DNA of 21,535 bases from positions 1 to 21,535 of the IMG/VR virus record IMGVR_UViG_3300028025_003648, one strand, 5' to 3'. The translations under genes and the position numbers were made by a program. Below are positions 1 to 7,871 of this stretch, in pieces (within the stretch, counting starts at the first letter, position 1; each line of letters opens with the position of its first letter). The notes under the pieces were generated by a model that worked only from the letters and a program-made list of their open reading frames with translations, did no database searches and was not told the DNA's origin. Source of the stretch: a virus.

Positions 1-215
1 GTGTATGCTCGCTCTCGGCTCTTTTTAAAATCACTAATTAAACAACTTTCAATTTGATCTTTTGTAATATTATAAACAGACATTATTCCATTTGATCTAT
101 TTAGATGATGGACTCTAACAAGGTCACCATTTAAAAACCACACCTTTTTGTTTCCAGGTATTACAGAGGACTGATTGTAGCCTTCGCTCTCAATTTTTCC
201 TTTTCTAGTAGCCAC
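1..215 (-). CDS. Small basic protein, possible DNA-binding regulator (3' end cut by window)
   Basis: This open frame runs off the left edge, so only 71 codons are visible. I place the start at GTG 215 because GGGAGG lies 4 bases upstream and the frame stays open from there. The first residues read MATRKGKIESEGYNQSS, followed by a KKVWFLNGDLVRVHHLNRSNG segment and then basic SDFKKSRERAY at the visible end. The alternation of aromatic and hydrophobic residues followed by a basic run resembles the N-terminal part of small phage proteins that carry a MerR-like helix-turn-helix further on, but the helix-turn-helix itself would lie outside the window. It overlaps the zinc-ribbon gene by 55 bases in another frame. 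The reading frame is well supported; the DNA-binding role is a weak inference from remembered family resemblance. Confidence 0.6.
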   Translation of the reverse strand, partial: MATRKGKIESEGYNQSSVIPGNKKVWFLNGDLVRVHHLNRSNGIMSVYNITKDQIESCLISDFKKSRERAY

Positions 216-352
216 TGGCCCTCCCGTGATGCTGATGGTGGATTTAAAAATCTTCTAGATCCACAGTACATGCAATATACTTCAAGATGGTCTACCTTGC
301 TGTACTGTCTATCAATAAACATTCTTCTACTGCATTTGTAGCATTTTATCAT
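161..352 (-). CDS. 63-residue zinc-ribbon protein
   Basis: A short protein with two CxxC knuckles, Cys4/Cys7 and Cys27/Cys30, separated by 19 residues. This is the spacing of a zinc ribbon that binds one structural zinc with four cysteines. The knuckles are CYKC and CMYC, the second followed by GSRRF, and the C-terminal half is basic and rich in Lys, Arg and Glu. There is no signal peptide or membrane segment. The start ATG at 352 follows the stop of the lectin-like tail gene by 2 bases, so it is probably translated by coupling; no strong ribosome binding site is seen. Small zinc ribbons at the end of phage tail modules may bind nucleic acid or act as adaptors; its exact job is unknown. The conserved cysteines make it a credible gene despite its length. 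Confidence 0.8.
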   Translation of the reverse strand: MIKCYKCSRRMFIDRQYSKVDHLEVYCMYCGSRRFLNPPSASREGQWLLEKEKLRAKATISPL

Positions 353-354
353 TC

Positions 355-798
355 TTAATTTGGTATTCCAACAATAATCAAATTCACATCCACTGACATA
401 TCTCCAGTGGTACCAAATCTTACAATACCCTCAACCTTTGAAGTAGTAACAGTTTTTAAAACAACTGAAACATTTTTACCAGCATCAGTTCCACCAACAT
501 TGATTGGTGTTGCAGTAGCAATAGGGGCATACTTAAAATCTGTTGGAAAGTCGTACGAGAATGAAACTTCTGTTCCAGCGCTTCTTGTAGAACTATTAAC
601 AACGTTAATATATCCACCAATAATTCTTGCTTCTGAAGCCTTTATGCTTTGCTTTCCAATTCCTGGTGTATCCACTGTAACGTACTTATAGACTGCTGGT
701 GATATTTGAGAAGAAAGATCATTAATTGCAGTCGCTAATTGATAGATGTAAGAAACATCTAAAGGCTGTCCTCGTTCTGGTAGTGGTAGTTTTGCCAT
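355..798 (-). CDS. Small tail protein with H-type-lectin-like C-terminal domain
   Basis: A 147-residue protein. The N-terminus (MAKLPLPERGQPLDVSYIY, then a short helix ending INDLSSQI) resembles the short oligomerising or docking segments at the start of phage fibre proteins. From about residue 35 it is predicted beta-rich. The C-terminal stretch FKYAPIATATPINVGGTD ... VNLIIVGIPN has the strand pattern of H-type lectin or fibre-tip domains, which end in a hydrophobic strand plus Gly. The likely role is host-surface recognition or capping of the tail tip. The start is ATG 798, 2 bases after the upstream stop. No SD site is present; instead TGGTATAAT ends 9 bases before the ATG, so it may be read from a very short-leader or leaderless transcript in addition to read-through. 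It could equally be an accessory virion protein; the lectin fold needs a profile or structure search. Confidence 0.72.
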   Translation of the reverse strand: MAKLPLPERGQPLDVSYIYQLATAINDLSSQISPAVYKYVTVDTPGIGKQSIKASEARIIGGYINVVNSSTRSAGTEVSFSYDFPTDFKYAPIATATPINVGGTDAGKNVSVVLKTVTTSKVEGIVRFGTTGDMSVDVNLIIVGIPN

Positions 799-800
799 GG

Positions 801-1256
801 TTATACAATTATACCACTAACGGCTGTCCCTAAAGACTCAAATAATGTTGCGTGGGCAAACCTTTGCTTTGGAAATGTTGGAACCTGAACTGCGACCTTT
901 ACACTGGTTGCACCATCTTTAATTATAGTAGCAAACATTGTTGAATAAACTGTTGTAGCGTATTCCCAATTTCCAGAATCCCACTTTACGTATACATCAA
1001 ACTCTGATTTAGTATCAATGGTAGGTGTCCAAACCGCAGTTACTGTATTGCTTGATTGTGATGCCGTAAAAGAAAAAGGAACGGTTGCAACACTTTGTAG
1101 TGGTAACCTGTATTTTGTTGACCAATGAGAAGATCTATTTTTATCTTCAGAAACAATCCTAAATCTTACAACATAGTTTTCATTCATTCCAGATCTTTGT
1201 GGTAAAGATGACTTTAAAACAATTACTTTTTTAATTCCAGAATCTGGTGTTGCCAT
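801..1256 (-). CDS. Minor tail protein with fibronectin-III-like domain
   Basis: A 151-residue protein that is almost entirely beta-strand in character. Residues about 22-50 (NENYVVRFRIVSEDKNRSSH, then WSTKYRL) match the strand and loop pattern of the end of a fibronectin type III or Ig-like domain as found in phage tail proteins. Residues about 60-100 (FSFTASQSSNTVTAVWTPTI followed by FDVYVKWD) look like another Ig-like sandwich. Such domains on virions give weak carbohydrate contact or structural decoration. There is no catalytic motif. The start ATG at 1256 overlaps the upstream stop as TAATG, indicating coupled translation. Its place among fibre genes supports a tail-tip location. The structural class is fairly secure; the exact role is not. 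Confidence 0.72.
   Translation of the reverse strand: MATPDSGIKKVIVLKSSLPQRSGMNENYVVRFRIVSEDKNRSSHWSTKYRLPLQSVATVPFSFTASQSSNTVTAVWTPTIDTKSEFDVYVKWDSGNWEYATTVYSTMFATIIKDGATSVKVAVQVPTFPKQRFAHATLFESLGTAVSGIIV
808..816 (-). promoter_or_regulatory. Candidate extended -10 promoter for the lectin-like gene, inside the preceding CDS
   Basis: On the minus strand TGGTATAAT lies within the last codons of the upstream gene (GGT ATA ATT GTA TAA) and ends 9 bases before ATG 798. A start site 6-7 bases after the hexamer leaves a leader of only 2-3 bases, so the mRNA would be nearly leaderless, and no SD site is present. Being coding, the motif could be chance. Confidence 0.35.
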
Positions 1257-2389
1257 TATTGGACATCCATTGCAAATCTAAACTCGATATAGTTTGTAGT
1301 GTTTGCTAACTTTATAATGGGCTCAGCGTTAGTATTTTTAATAACTGAATAACCAGTCATTCCATATAGTGGATTTGCAGAACTATTATTTTCTAATCTA
1401 ATGCCATCTAAACATACGTAAAAGTTTTCAGATACTGCAGAGTTATCGGTAACACATGTAAATATTTTAACAACATCTACTTGGCTCCAAGTAAACCCAG
1501 TGCTCTTATAGAGTTCTTGAAGTTGTTTAGTTGCAACAACATATCTGTTATTAGTAAAATCATGTTGTCCCGCTCCAGTTCCGTTATTAAGATTAACTTG
1601 AAACCTTGCCCATTCTCCAGTACCGTGAATATCTGTTGATGCAAATTCAACTAAAACTTTAACGTTGTCTGGCACAGCATCAGATTCTCCATTTTTATTA
1701 ATAACAGTAAAGGCTAACTTAATCTCGTCTGTTGGAGCATTTCTGTTAAAATCTAGGTTTGCTCCAGTTAGGTGAAGGTGTTCTGATACGGGATTTACAA
1801 CTAGGTTATTATTGTTATCTACGGTTAAAGTTGAAACATCTCCTCTTGATACAATGATGTTATTAAAAAACCTACATCTTTCATATCTTAATCTTCGCTC
1901 CTCATTGGTAAAAATTCTATTATCTGCGTTTGTCTGAAAAACTTTTTCTGTTCTATTTATTATATTGTTTTTCAAATCTCCATCCAAAGGTTCATATATA
2001 ACTGGTATAGATGTTGCTGCATTTGATTTGTGATATTCCCAGTTTTCGTCTTGTGTAAATGCATAGATTGATTTACTATCATATGCTCCTGCGGAAGTGT
2101 TTGATCCCGCTGAGAATACAGCAACCTCGGTTATCTCATATCTTTCTTCGCTGGGAAGTTCTGCTGTTAATACTAGTTTTGTTATGTTGTTTTCTGAAAC
2201 ATATCCACGAGATATGATTGGTGCACGAAACATTTCAAAATTGAGTCTTTCTTTCTTAGAGTAGTCTCCAAGAGTTCCATCGGCATTTAATGGCTTGGCT
2301 CCACAGCCAAGAGCAATGTATGAGGCGTAGGCTGGTGCCTGTCCCAATAGGTATTTTGCTAAAATATTTTTTCCAGTATCAGTAATCAT
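1256..2389 (-). CDS. Tail fibre / minor tail protein with carbohydrate-binding-like domain
   Basis: A 377-residue protein. Residues 1-100 (MITDTGKNILAKYLLGQAPA, then YIALGCGAKPL and later LPSEERYEITEVAVFSAG) match the N-terminal domain of phage tail-collar or fibre proteins, in which a 'leave the helix, report I-A-L-G' segment is followed by an 'E-I-(T)-E-V-A-V-F' strand. The middle (about 165-185, RRLRYERCRFFNNIIVSRGD) may be a linker. The C-terminal half (about 205-345) is a beta sandwich whose elements include LHLTGANLDFNRNAPTDEIK, EWARFQVNL and FYVCLDGIRLEN; the last is the 'F-Y-x-x-x-D-x-I-x-L' edge strand common in carbohydrate-binding modules. The start ATG 2389 overlaps the upstream stop by 4 bases (ATGA), with GGGGTGG just upstream. 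The likely role is host-receptor contact at the tail tip. Confidence in a fibre-type protein is good; the glycan partner is unknown. Confidence 0.75.
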   Translation of the reverse strand: MITDTGKNILAKYLLGQAPAYASYIALGCGAKPLNADGTLGDYSKKERLNFEMFRAPIISRGYVSENNITKLVLTAELPSEERYEITEVAVFSAGSNTSAGAYDSKSIYAFTQDENWEYHKSNAATSIPVIYEPLDGDLKNNIINRTEKVFQTNADNRIFTNEERRLRYERCRFFNNIIVSRGDVSTLTVDNNNNLVVNPVSEHLHLTGANLDFNRNAPTDEIKLAFTVINKNGESDAVPDNVKVLVEFASTDIHGTGEWARFQVNLNNGTGAGQHDFTNNRYVVATKQLQELYKSTGFTWSQVDVVKIFTCVTDNSAVSENFYVCLDGIRLENNSSANPLYGMTGYSVIKNTNAEPIIKLANTTNYIEFRFAMDVQ

Positions 2390-2877
2390 TGTTCCACCCC
2401 ATATATTGTATCATTATAAAATGATCCAGAATTAAGTATCTGAACCTCTACTTGTTCATCTTCGTCTAGATTAATAACATTTATTATTAGATTTCCAGTT
2501 TCTTCTTCTATATATACTGTCTCACCGTTAGGACCTGTTCCAACAGATGGTATTTTTTTATCAAAGATTATTGGAAACTTCTTAAAATAACTTTCTGAGG
2601 TGTCTTGCAATGACATTATATTTTGTGGATTATATTGATAATTTAAACTTGTTAGGTTTTTTATTGGCTGGTATATAACGCTCTGACCATTAATAATATC
2701 TGACCTTGATATATTGATTATTTCCTGACCCCCGATATCCTCAAAAATTAGATCTGTCATTACCTCAACTGGCATAGACTCATCAGTTATTAAGATGATG
2801 TCTTTTGATGCTGCAAGAACGCCAGTGGAAGCCGATGAAGGGGTTGAGGCTGGTAGGTTTGGTAATGCGTCAACCAT
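2386..2877 (-). CDS. Minor tail / baseplate protein of unknown function
   Basis: A 163-residue acidic protein. I choose ATG 2877 rather than the in-frame GTG at 2889: the GTG is part of a ribosome binding site (GTGAGG) with 6 bases to the ATG, and ATG 2877 sits 1 base after the stop of the hub gene. The N-terminus is Ala/Ser/Pro-rich and low in complexity (ALPNLPASTPSSASTGVLAA). It is followed by an alternating hydrophobic segment (DIILITDESMPVEVMTDLIF), and the C-terminus is beta-like and acidic (NLIINVINLDEDEQVEVQIL). No signal peptide or catalytic motif is seen. Its place between the baseplate hub and the fibre gene, with coupled spacing on both sides, suggests a connector that joins fibre to hub. 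I do not recognise a specific family. Confidence 0.7.
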   Translation of the reverse strand: MVDALPNLPASTPSSASTGVLAASKDIILITDESMPVEVMTDLIFEDIGGQEIINISRSDIINGQSVIYQPIKNLTSLNYQYNPQNIMSLQDTSESYFKKFPIIFDKKIPSVGTGPNGETVYIEEETGNLIINVINLDEDEQVEVQILNSGSFYNDTIYGVEQ

Positions 2878-2878
2878 C

Positions 2879-5800
2879 TTAAACCTCACTCAAATAAACA
2901 GTCATATCTGGCCCTTCTGAACTTTTAGCATAACCTATATTATATACTACAAATCGATCTTTAGAATCTGATACTTGGTTTACTCCCATACTGTCTGTAT
3001 AGTCAACAGTAACAATATCACCAAGTTGAAGTGTTGGAATGGCAAATATTTTTAAACCAATAGATCTTCTAGGCTTAACCACCTTATTTACAATCCACTC
3101 CATTAAACTGTTTGCATCGTCTTGAGTTTGTATGTATGGTGTTTCTAAAGAAAAATCTTTTTTGCCATATGTCATTCTGCTAACCTTAATGTCTTTAAAG
3201 TCATTATCGTATTTTATTGGTGATTTTATTAGACTTGATCCTGATATCTGTGGATTAGAAAAGTCACTGTTTTTATTAAAGAACTCATCCATAGTTAACT
3301 GATGCTGAGATTCTTGAGTAAAAGTTACTCCCTGAATTCTTAGGTAGTTTCCAGTTGTTTCATCTAGACTGAGGGCTGTGTCTGTAGCATTAAATATTAA
3401 AAACTCTGCGCCATAGGAACCTGCTCTAAATCCAGATACTGTGTACCCCTTAATTCTATTAAAGGTTGGTGATAATTTTGCATAGAGTGCAGGATAAGCC
3501 TTATCATATCTTACATTAAAGTATGCTGCCTCTCTCATAATTGATCCAAATTCTTCAAAGTACATATTGTATGCTGGTGGCTCAGATGGACTTATTCCTG
3601 AAAGATATGTTGATTGAACTATTCCACTCATTGCATACTTTCTAAACGACTCATTAGCATCAATCTCTTGATCATCTACAGAAGACATTACTGGTGTGTC
3701 TAATGCAAAGGTAGTGTTTTGAGTATAGTTATTTGTAAGTGCATATAAATTTTCAAACATACACCTTGCAGAACCTCTAACAAACATTGCCATATTGTTA
3801 TAAACTGGAAGTGGCTCTTTGTCATCAACTGTTGCAACTAACCTATTGTTTATGTAAAGAAAAAATCTTCTTATGTTTCCAACATTTTGATACTCTACAG
3901 CCAAATCATATACCGTTGGATTTTCTTCGCCAACCATTCTGGATTGTCCAGTAAACTTACCGTCATCAACAATAATATTTGTTAATCCTCCCCAGAGTTT
4001 TACTGGTATAGCCTTAGATGTTGCTGAGTCTCTCATTACCTTATAAAAAAGAACATTGTCTAGGTTTTGTGCTGAGTCGCTATAACTACTAATATTGTTT
4101 TCTGTTAAAGCCAAAATTTCAAAGTAGTATCCTACGTTTGTTTCTGGATTAAGCATTACGGCAAGCCCACCAGATCCTGCACTAATGTTGATGTTTTGAT
4201 CTGGAGAGTTTCCAGTTACAACAAAGTAGGTGTCACTTCCAATAGGAGTTTGTCCACGGCTTGTATTGTTTTCAATTTTTCCAACAATTCTCATTCTTGT
4301 TCCAAAATGCTTATATTTATTATTTAATTTTTTATGTACGTAAGATACAAAATCAATACCTTTGTCAGTAGTAGTAAAAGATGGTCCATTAAGAATAAGC
4401 GCAGATGATTGGATTGTTCCGCTTTGTGTTGTTAGCAGTCTATTTATATCTGTTTCTGTTCCATAGTACTGTGAAAGAAAGTTTTTTATTATACCAGTTC
4501 TAACTGTCTTTTGTGCTAATGTATTGTTCACTCCCGCTGCCAAGGTGTCTAAGGTCAATGCCTCTGTTTGGGCATCAACAGATGTTGGATCTGCAAGACT
4601 AAACAGTAGTTCTGATCTCATGGTACAGCCACGAACAGAGTCGTTTGATGTCCAGTACGGGTTTAGTCCAGCAACATGCTCCACTACTGGAGTCCCAAAC
4701 TGTCCTCTTCCATGTTTTGACACTGCTCCATTTTTTAACTTAACAACACCATTAACCGTTTGGTAGTTAGGAACAGAATAAATTCTAACAAGTCCTGTTG
4801 GGTATATCTTTCCGTTGTGTCCTAGTTTTGAAAAATAGTTCTGATACTCAAGAACATCGTTTATCCAAACATTTCCGTATCCAGTTATGCTGTATTCGAC
4901 TGCATCGTATTTTATAATCTCTGAATTAGAATAAAAATATCCATTGTATCTTGAAAGCCAGTAAACTCCTTCTCCAAGATCCATAGTATTGTTAACTACT
5001 GTGTTATTTATAACTGAAGGTACAGAAGATGAAAGGTTAGATGTTAGGGGTATTGCACCAAGAACGTAACTTGACTGACTTTTTGCCTGATCATTAATTG
5101 ATTTTGTATTTTGATCTCCCGCAACTTCCCAAAGAAGTGCTGGTTTGTATATCCAGGTTTTTTCTTTATCAATTAGGCTTGCTTGCTTAATAGAGCCATA
5201 AGTTTTCTGTATATATCTTGTTTTATAGTTAATGCTTCCATCATTAAAAATGTCACTGTTTTGAGAAGATATAGATATAATGTTTGCAAGTTTAGTTTTA
5301 GTTTTTTTGTTTTCTACTACCCCATCGTCAACTGAGTCTTTTGATCCAGACAAAACAAAGTCTGTTGGTCTTTGGCTTTCTTCAGGTAGTATGTAGTTTT
5401 TGCTCATCATTACAAAGTTGTTATACTCGTCAAAAAACATAGCGGTCTGTGTTGATACTGCCAATTCATTTAGTATCTGTGCTACTGTTTTGTCTGGTGG
5501 TATAAAGAAGTAAGGGATGATTGGATCTTTTTCTCCAACCGTTCTTTTAAATACATAATTAGAAAAACCAATAGAGTCTAATAGCATTGACACAGCAGAT
5601 GTTAAAGATGCATTAGTTGCCAAAGTTTGTGGTGCAGTTAGTGATTCAAAATAAGAGAACATGTCCCTTAGTTTTAAAGATACTTGCCTGTTGTCTGTGT
5701 TTGACTCTGGAAATCCTTCTGTGTACATTGTTTTCATTGGAACAAAATAGTCATAGCCATCAACATTAATAATAACTTCATACATTTTTATTTGTATGTT

Positions 5801-7198
5801 TTTTGTTATATAATTTTTAATTATACTATTTTCATTGTTTAAATTGAATGCTTGATCGTAGTCAAAAAGTCTAAGGCTTCCGTTAGAAGCCAATAATTGA
5901 CCAACAGGTAAACCAGAAATTCCAAGATCTGATGCTGTTTTTGTTATTGAAAAATCAGTTGTTTTTGTAGATAGGTCTACTGCTAATCTTGGAGAAAGTT
6001 CAATGAGGTCAAATACTGAATCTGATCTTGTCATTGTGTCTACGACAATTCTAAGTCCATCAATATAGTCAAACTCTCTATATGTGCTTAATCCATCTGA
6101 AGAGTTGGTAAACTTTACTGGTGATGTTAGATCTGTAACAAAGTTAGACAGCCTATTTGTTTCTTCTTCCGAAAGATCCCAGCCATATTTTGGAACAAAG
6201 GTTTCATACTTATTCTCAAACCATATATGGTAAACGCCAAGGTCTGATTCATTTGCTTTAATTAGATAAGAATACCCTTTTATATTTTTTGCTGGTAGGA
6301 AATCAACAGATGAGTATTCTTCTGCTTTAATAAATGAACTTCTATATCTATCTGGCACTATTAGTCCATATGATAGTTCAACATAGCCATCACTAGAAAT
6401 TAATGGGGTCCCGTCTTTTTTTGTAGATGCTGCGGTAAATGATTTTGCATCTATCCAATTGTTATTTTTTAATACCTGAATTTTCCATTTTAATGGAGTT
6501 TTTTTGTTAGAGTTGCCGTATAGTGGATCACTAAAAGATCCAGCAGAATTAGAAAATGGACCAAGGTCTACTGAGCCGATATGAGTTTGCATTTTTACAA
6601 CAATTCTGTTTGATGGAATTGAATTTTCATAAACAATAAATGGGGCTGTATCTTGTATATAGTTTTGACCATTTATAACTTTGTTTGATATGCCATATTC
6701 AGATCCACCTTCAGTTCTATAGGATGACCAATACTTAAAAGTGTCTCCTTTGTCTGGCATATAGTATCTTGGTCTATCACACATATTTGAGTTTGCGTGG
6801 TGTAGATATGACTTAGAGAAGTACTGAGCCTTGTTAATTCCAGACCTTGGTCTAAATTTACCAAAGCAGTCTTCTAAAGAATAAAATAGTTTTACTTTTT
6901 CCTTTTTAGGAGTTAAAAACATTGGCTGATTTAAATCGTCTACTCCACCATCAATTTTAATATCGGCATCCGTCGCACCGTAGTAAAACTTTACAGCAGT
7001 GTCTTCTGTCTCATTATTATCAAAACTATTAATTAAACTGTAATAAACTGATTCTGGCTCTGCTGGTCTATATCTATAGTTACCAATTTTCTTTATGTTG
7101 TTTGGAATGTTCATATTCCATTCAGCAATAACCGCAGACTGTGTTCTAATTACAGAAGAGGTTTCTAGATGATTTTTTAATTCATCATTCTGGAACAT
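2879..7198 (-). CDS. Large baseplate hub / tail-associated protein (Tal-like) with embedded lectin-like domain
   Basis: A 1439-residue protein, long for a tail hub. Regions seen, with approximate residues: 190-267, a beta domain with discoidin-like flavour (IPSNRIVVKM, LKWKIQVLKNNNWIDAKSF); 435-600, hub-like segments (SNGSLRLFDYDQAFN, YDYFVPMKTMYTEGF, RQVSLKLRDMFSYFE, then FFIPPDKTVAQILNELAVST and AMFFDEYNNFVMM) matching the phage hub pattern of T4 gp27/lambda gpJ type; 934-1154, a concanavalin/laminin-G-like sandwich ending FLYINNRLVATVDDKEPLPV; 1382-1439, a C-terminal 'LQLGDIVTVDY ... FVVYNIGYAKSS' strand set typical of hub C-termini. There is no obvious peptidase or muramidase motif. The start ATG 7198 has AGAGG 6 bases upstream and lies 1 base after the preceding stop. 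It probably plugs the tail tube and organises the fibres. Hub assignment is well supported by order and motifs; the domain limits are estimates by eye. Confidence 0.8.
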   Translation of the reverse strand: MFQNDELKNHLETSSVIRTQSAVIAEWNMNIPNNIKKIGNYRYRPAEPESVYYSLINSFDNNETEDTAVKFYYGATDADIKIDGGVDDLNQPMFLTPKKEKVKLFYSLEDCFGKFRPRSGINKAQYFSKSYLHHANSNMCDRPRYYMPDKGDTFKYWSSYRTEGGSEYGISNKVINGQNYIQDTAPFIVYENSIPSNRIVVKMQTHIGSVDLGPFSNSAGSFSDPLYGNSNKKTPLKWKIQVLKNNNWIDAKSFTAASTKKDGTPLISSDGYVELSYGLIVPDRYRSSFIKAEEYSSVDFLPAKNIKGYSYLIKANESDLGVYHIWFENKYETFVPKYGWDLSEEETNRLSNFVTDLTSPVKFTNSSDGLSTYREFDYIDGLRIVVDTMTRSDSVFDLIELSPRLAVDLSTKTTDFSITKTASDLGISGLPVGQLLASNGSLRLFDYDQAFNLNNENSIIKNYITKNIQIKMYEVIINVDGYDYFVPMKTMYTEGFPESNTDNRQVSLKLRDMFSYFESLTAPQTLATNASLTSAVSMLLDSIGFSNYVFKRTVGEKDPIIPYFFIPPDKTVAQILNELAVSTQTAMFFDEYNNFVMMSKNYILPEESQRPTDFVLSGSKDSVDDGVVENKKTKTKLANIISISSQNSDIFNDGSINYKTRYIQKTYGSIKQASLIDKEKTWIYKPALLWEVAGDQNTKSINDQAKSQSSYVLGAIPLTSNLSSSVPSVINNTVVNNTMDLGEGVYWLSRYNGYFYSNSEIIKYDAVEYSITGYGNVWINDVLEYQNYFSKLGHNGKIYPTGLVRIYSVPNYQTVNGVVKLKNGAVSKHGRGQFGTPVVEHVAGLNPYWTSNDSVRGCTMRSELLFSLADPTSVDAQTEALTLDTLAAGVNNTLAQKTVRTGIIKNFLSQYYGTETDINRLLTTQSGTIQSSALILNGPSFTTTDKGIDFVSYVHKKLNNKYKHFGTRMRIVGKIENNTSRGQTPIGSDTYFVVTGNSPDQNINISAGSGGLAVMLNPETNVGYYFEILALTENNISSYSDSAQNLDNVLFYKVMRDSATSKAIPVKLWGGLTNIIVDDGKFTGQSRMVGEENPTVYDLAVEYQNVGNIRRFFLYINNRLVATVDDKEPLPVYNNMAMFVRGSARCMFENLYALTNNYTQNTTFALDTPVMSSVDDQEIDANESFRKYAMSGIVQSTYLSGISPSEPPAYNMYFEEFGSIMREAAYFNVRYDKAYPALYAKLSPTFNRIKGYTVSGFRAGSYGAEFLIFNATDTALSLDETTGNYLRIQGVTFTQESQHQLTMDEFFNKNSDFSNPQISGSSLIKSPIKYDNDFKDIKVSRMTYGKKDFSLETPYIQTQDDANSLMEWIVNKVVKPRRSIGLKIFAIPTLQLGDIVTVDYTDSMGVNQVSDSKDRFVVYNIGYAKSSEGPDMTVYLSEV

Positions 7199-7199
7199 T

Positions 7200-7871
7200 C
7201 TATGCCTCTTCCAGTGTTACTGATATATTCCAAAAGTCATAATTAGAATTTCCACGTTTTACAACTGTGTACTGAAATGAAGATAAGAACATTTCAATAA
7301 CTTGATTGTACTGCCCTAGGTGTCCGTAGGCTGCATCATCTTTACCAAAATTAGAATGTTTGTCGTATGAAAGGTATACCCAGAAAGATCCCTGGTGATT
7401 CTCATACCAGTCAAGCATATCAACTCCACCTGCTCCTCCGTCTGTTGTATATTGCATATCAACAGATGACGGTTTGCCAGAGTAACCAGTATAGTCTGAT
7501 TTTCCAGTTACAGAATTAAAGTCTGGAGATAGTGCGAATGCTCTAGATGGAAGCATGTTCCAGTTCGTTGAAATTTTTAACTTATCAGCCACATGATAAG
7601 ATCTCATTCTTCCATTAATCATTCTTTCACGCTTTTCAATTCTGTTTGTATCAATAGATATTTCTCCTCTATTGTCATCTGATAAGATTAAGAATTGATC
7701 CAACAATGACTGATCAACTGCCGTTGCAGGCTGGGCTCCCACCTCGTATCCGTTAGGTAAATAAAGGCTATTTGATAAGGTGCCAGAATTCTCTGACCAG
7801 AGCATTGCTTGTGGTCTTCCATACTTTTTTCTTCCTGCCATATACTGTGCAGCCGTTGGGTTAGTAGCCAT
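7200..7871 (-). CDS. Distal tail protein-like minor tail protein
   Basis: A 223-residue protein placed exactly where siphophages carry the distal tail protein (Dit), between the tape measure and the hub. It forms the ring that joins tube to baseplate. The N-terminus is MATNPTAAQYMAGRKKYGRP. The middle contains the basic run NRIEKRERMINGRMRSYHVA and an aromatic-rich part (WYENHQGSFWVYLSYD), and the C-terminus ends in two long strands (QVIEMFLSSFQYTVVKRGN, YDFWNISVTLEEA). This C-terminal 'F-x-Y-x-V-x-K-R ... Y-D-F-W-N-I-S-V-T-L' pattern is seen in tube and Dit-family proteins. The start ATG 7871 overlaps the tape measure stop as TAATG. AGAGG lies about 12 bases upstream, so coupling probably dominates. 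The Dit name rests mainly on position; 'minor tail protein' is the safe reading. Confidence 0.72.
   Translation of the reverse strand: MATNPTAAQYMAGRKKYGRPQAMLWSENSGTLSNSLYLPNGYEVGAQPATAVDQSLLDQFLILSDDNRGEISIDTNRIEKRERMINGRMRSYHVADKLKISTNWNMLPSRAFALSPDFNSVTGKSDYTGYSGKPSSVDMQYTTDGGAGGVDMLDWYENHQGSFWVYLSYDKHSNFGKDDAAYGHLGQYNQVIEMFLSSFQYTVVKRGNSNYDFWNISVTLEEA

Noticed and set aside
4488-4496. TGGTATAAT on the minus strand inside the hub gene, identical to the proposed promoter motif.
   Set aside because: It lies deep inside a long coding sequence, far from any gene start. Kept as evidence of the chance rate of the motif in AT-rich DNA.
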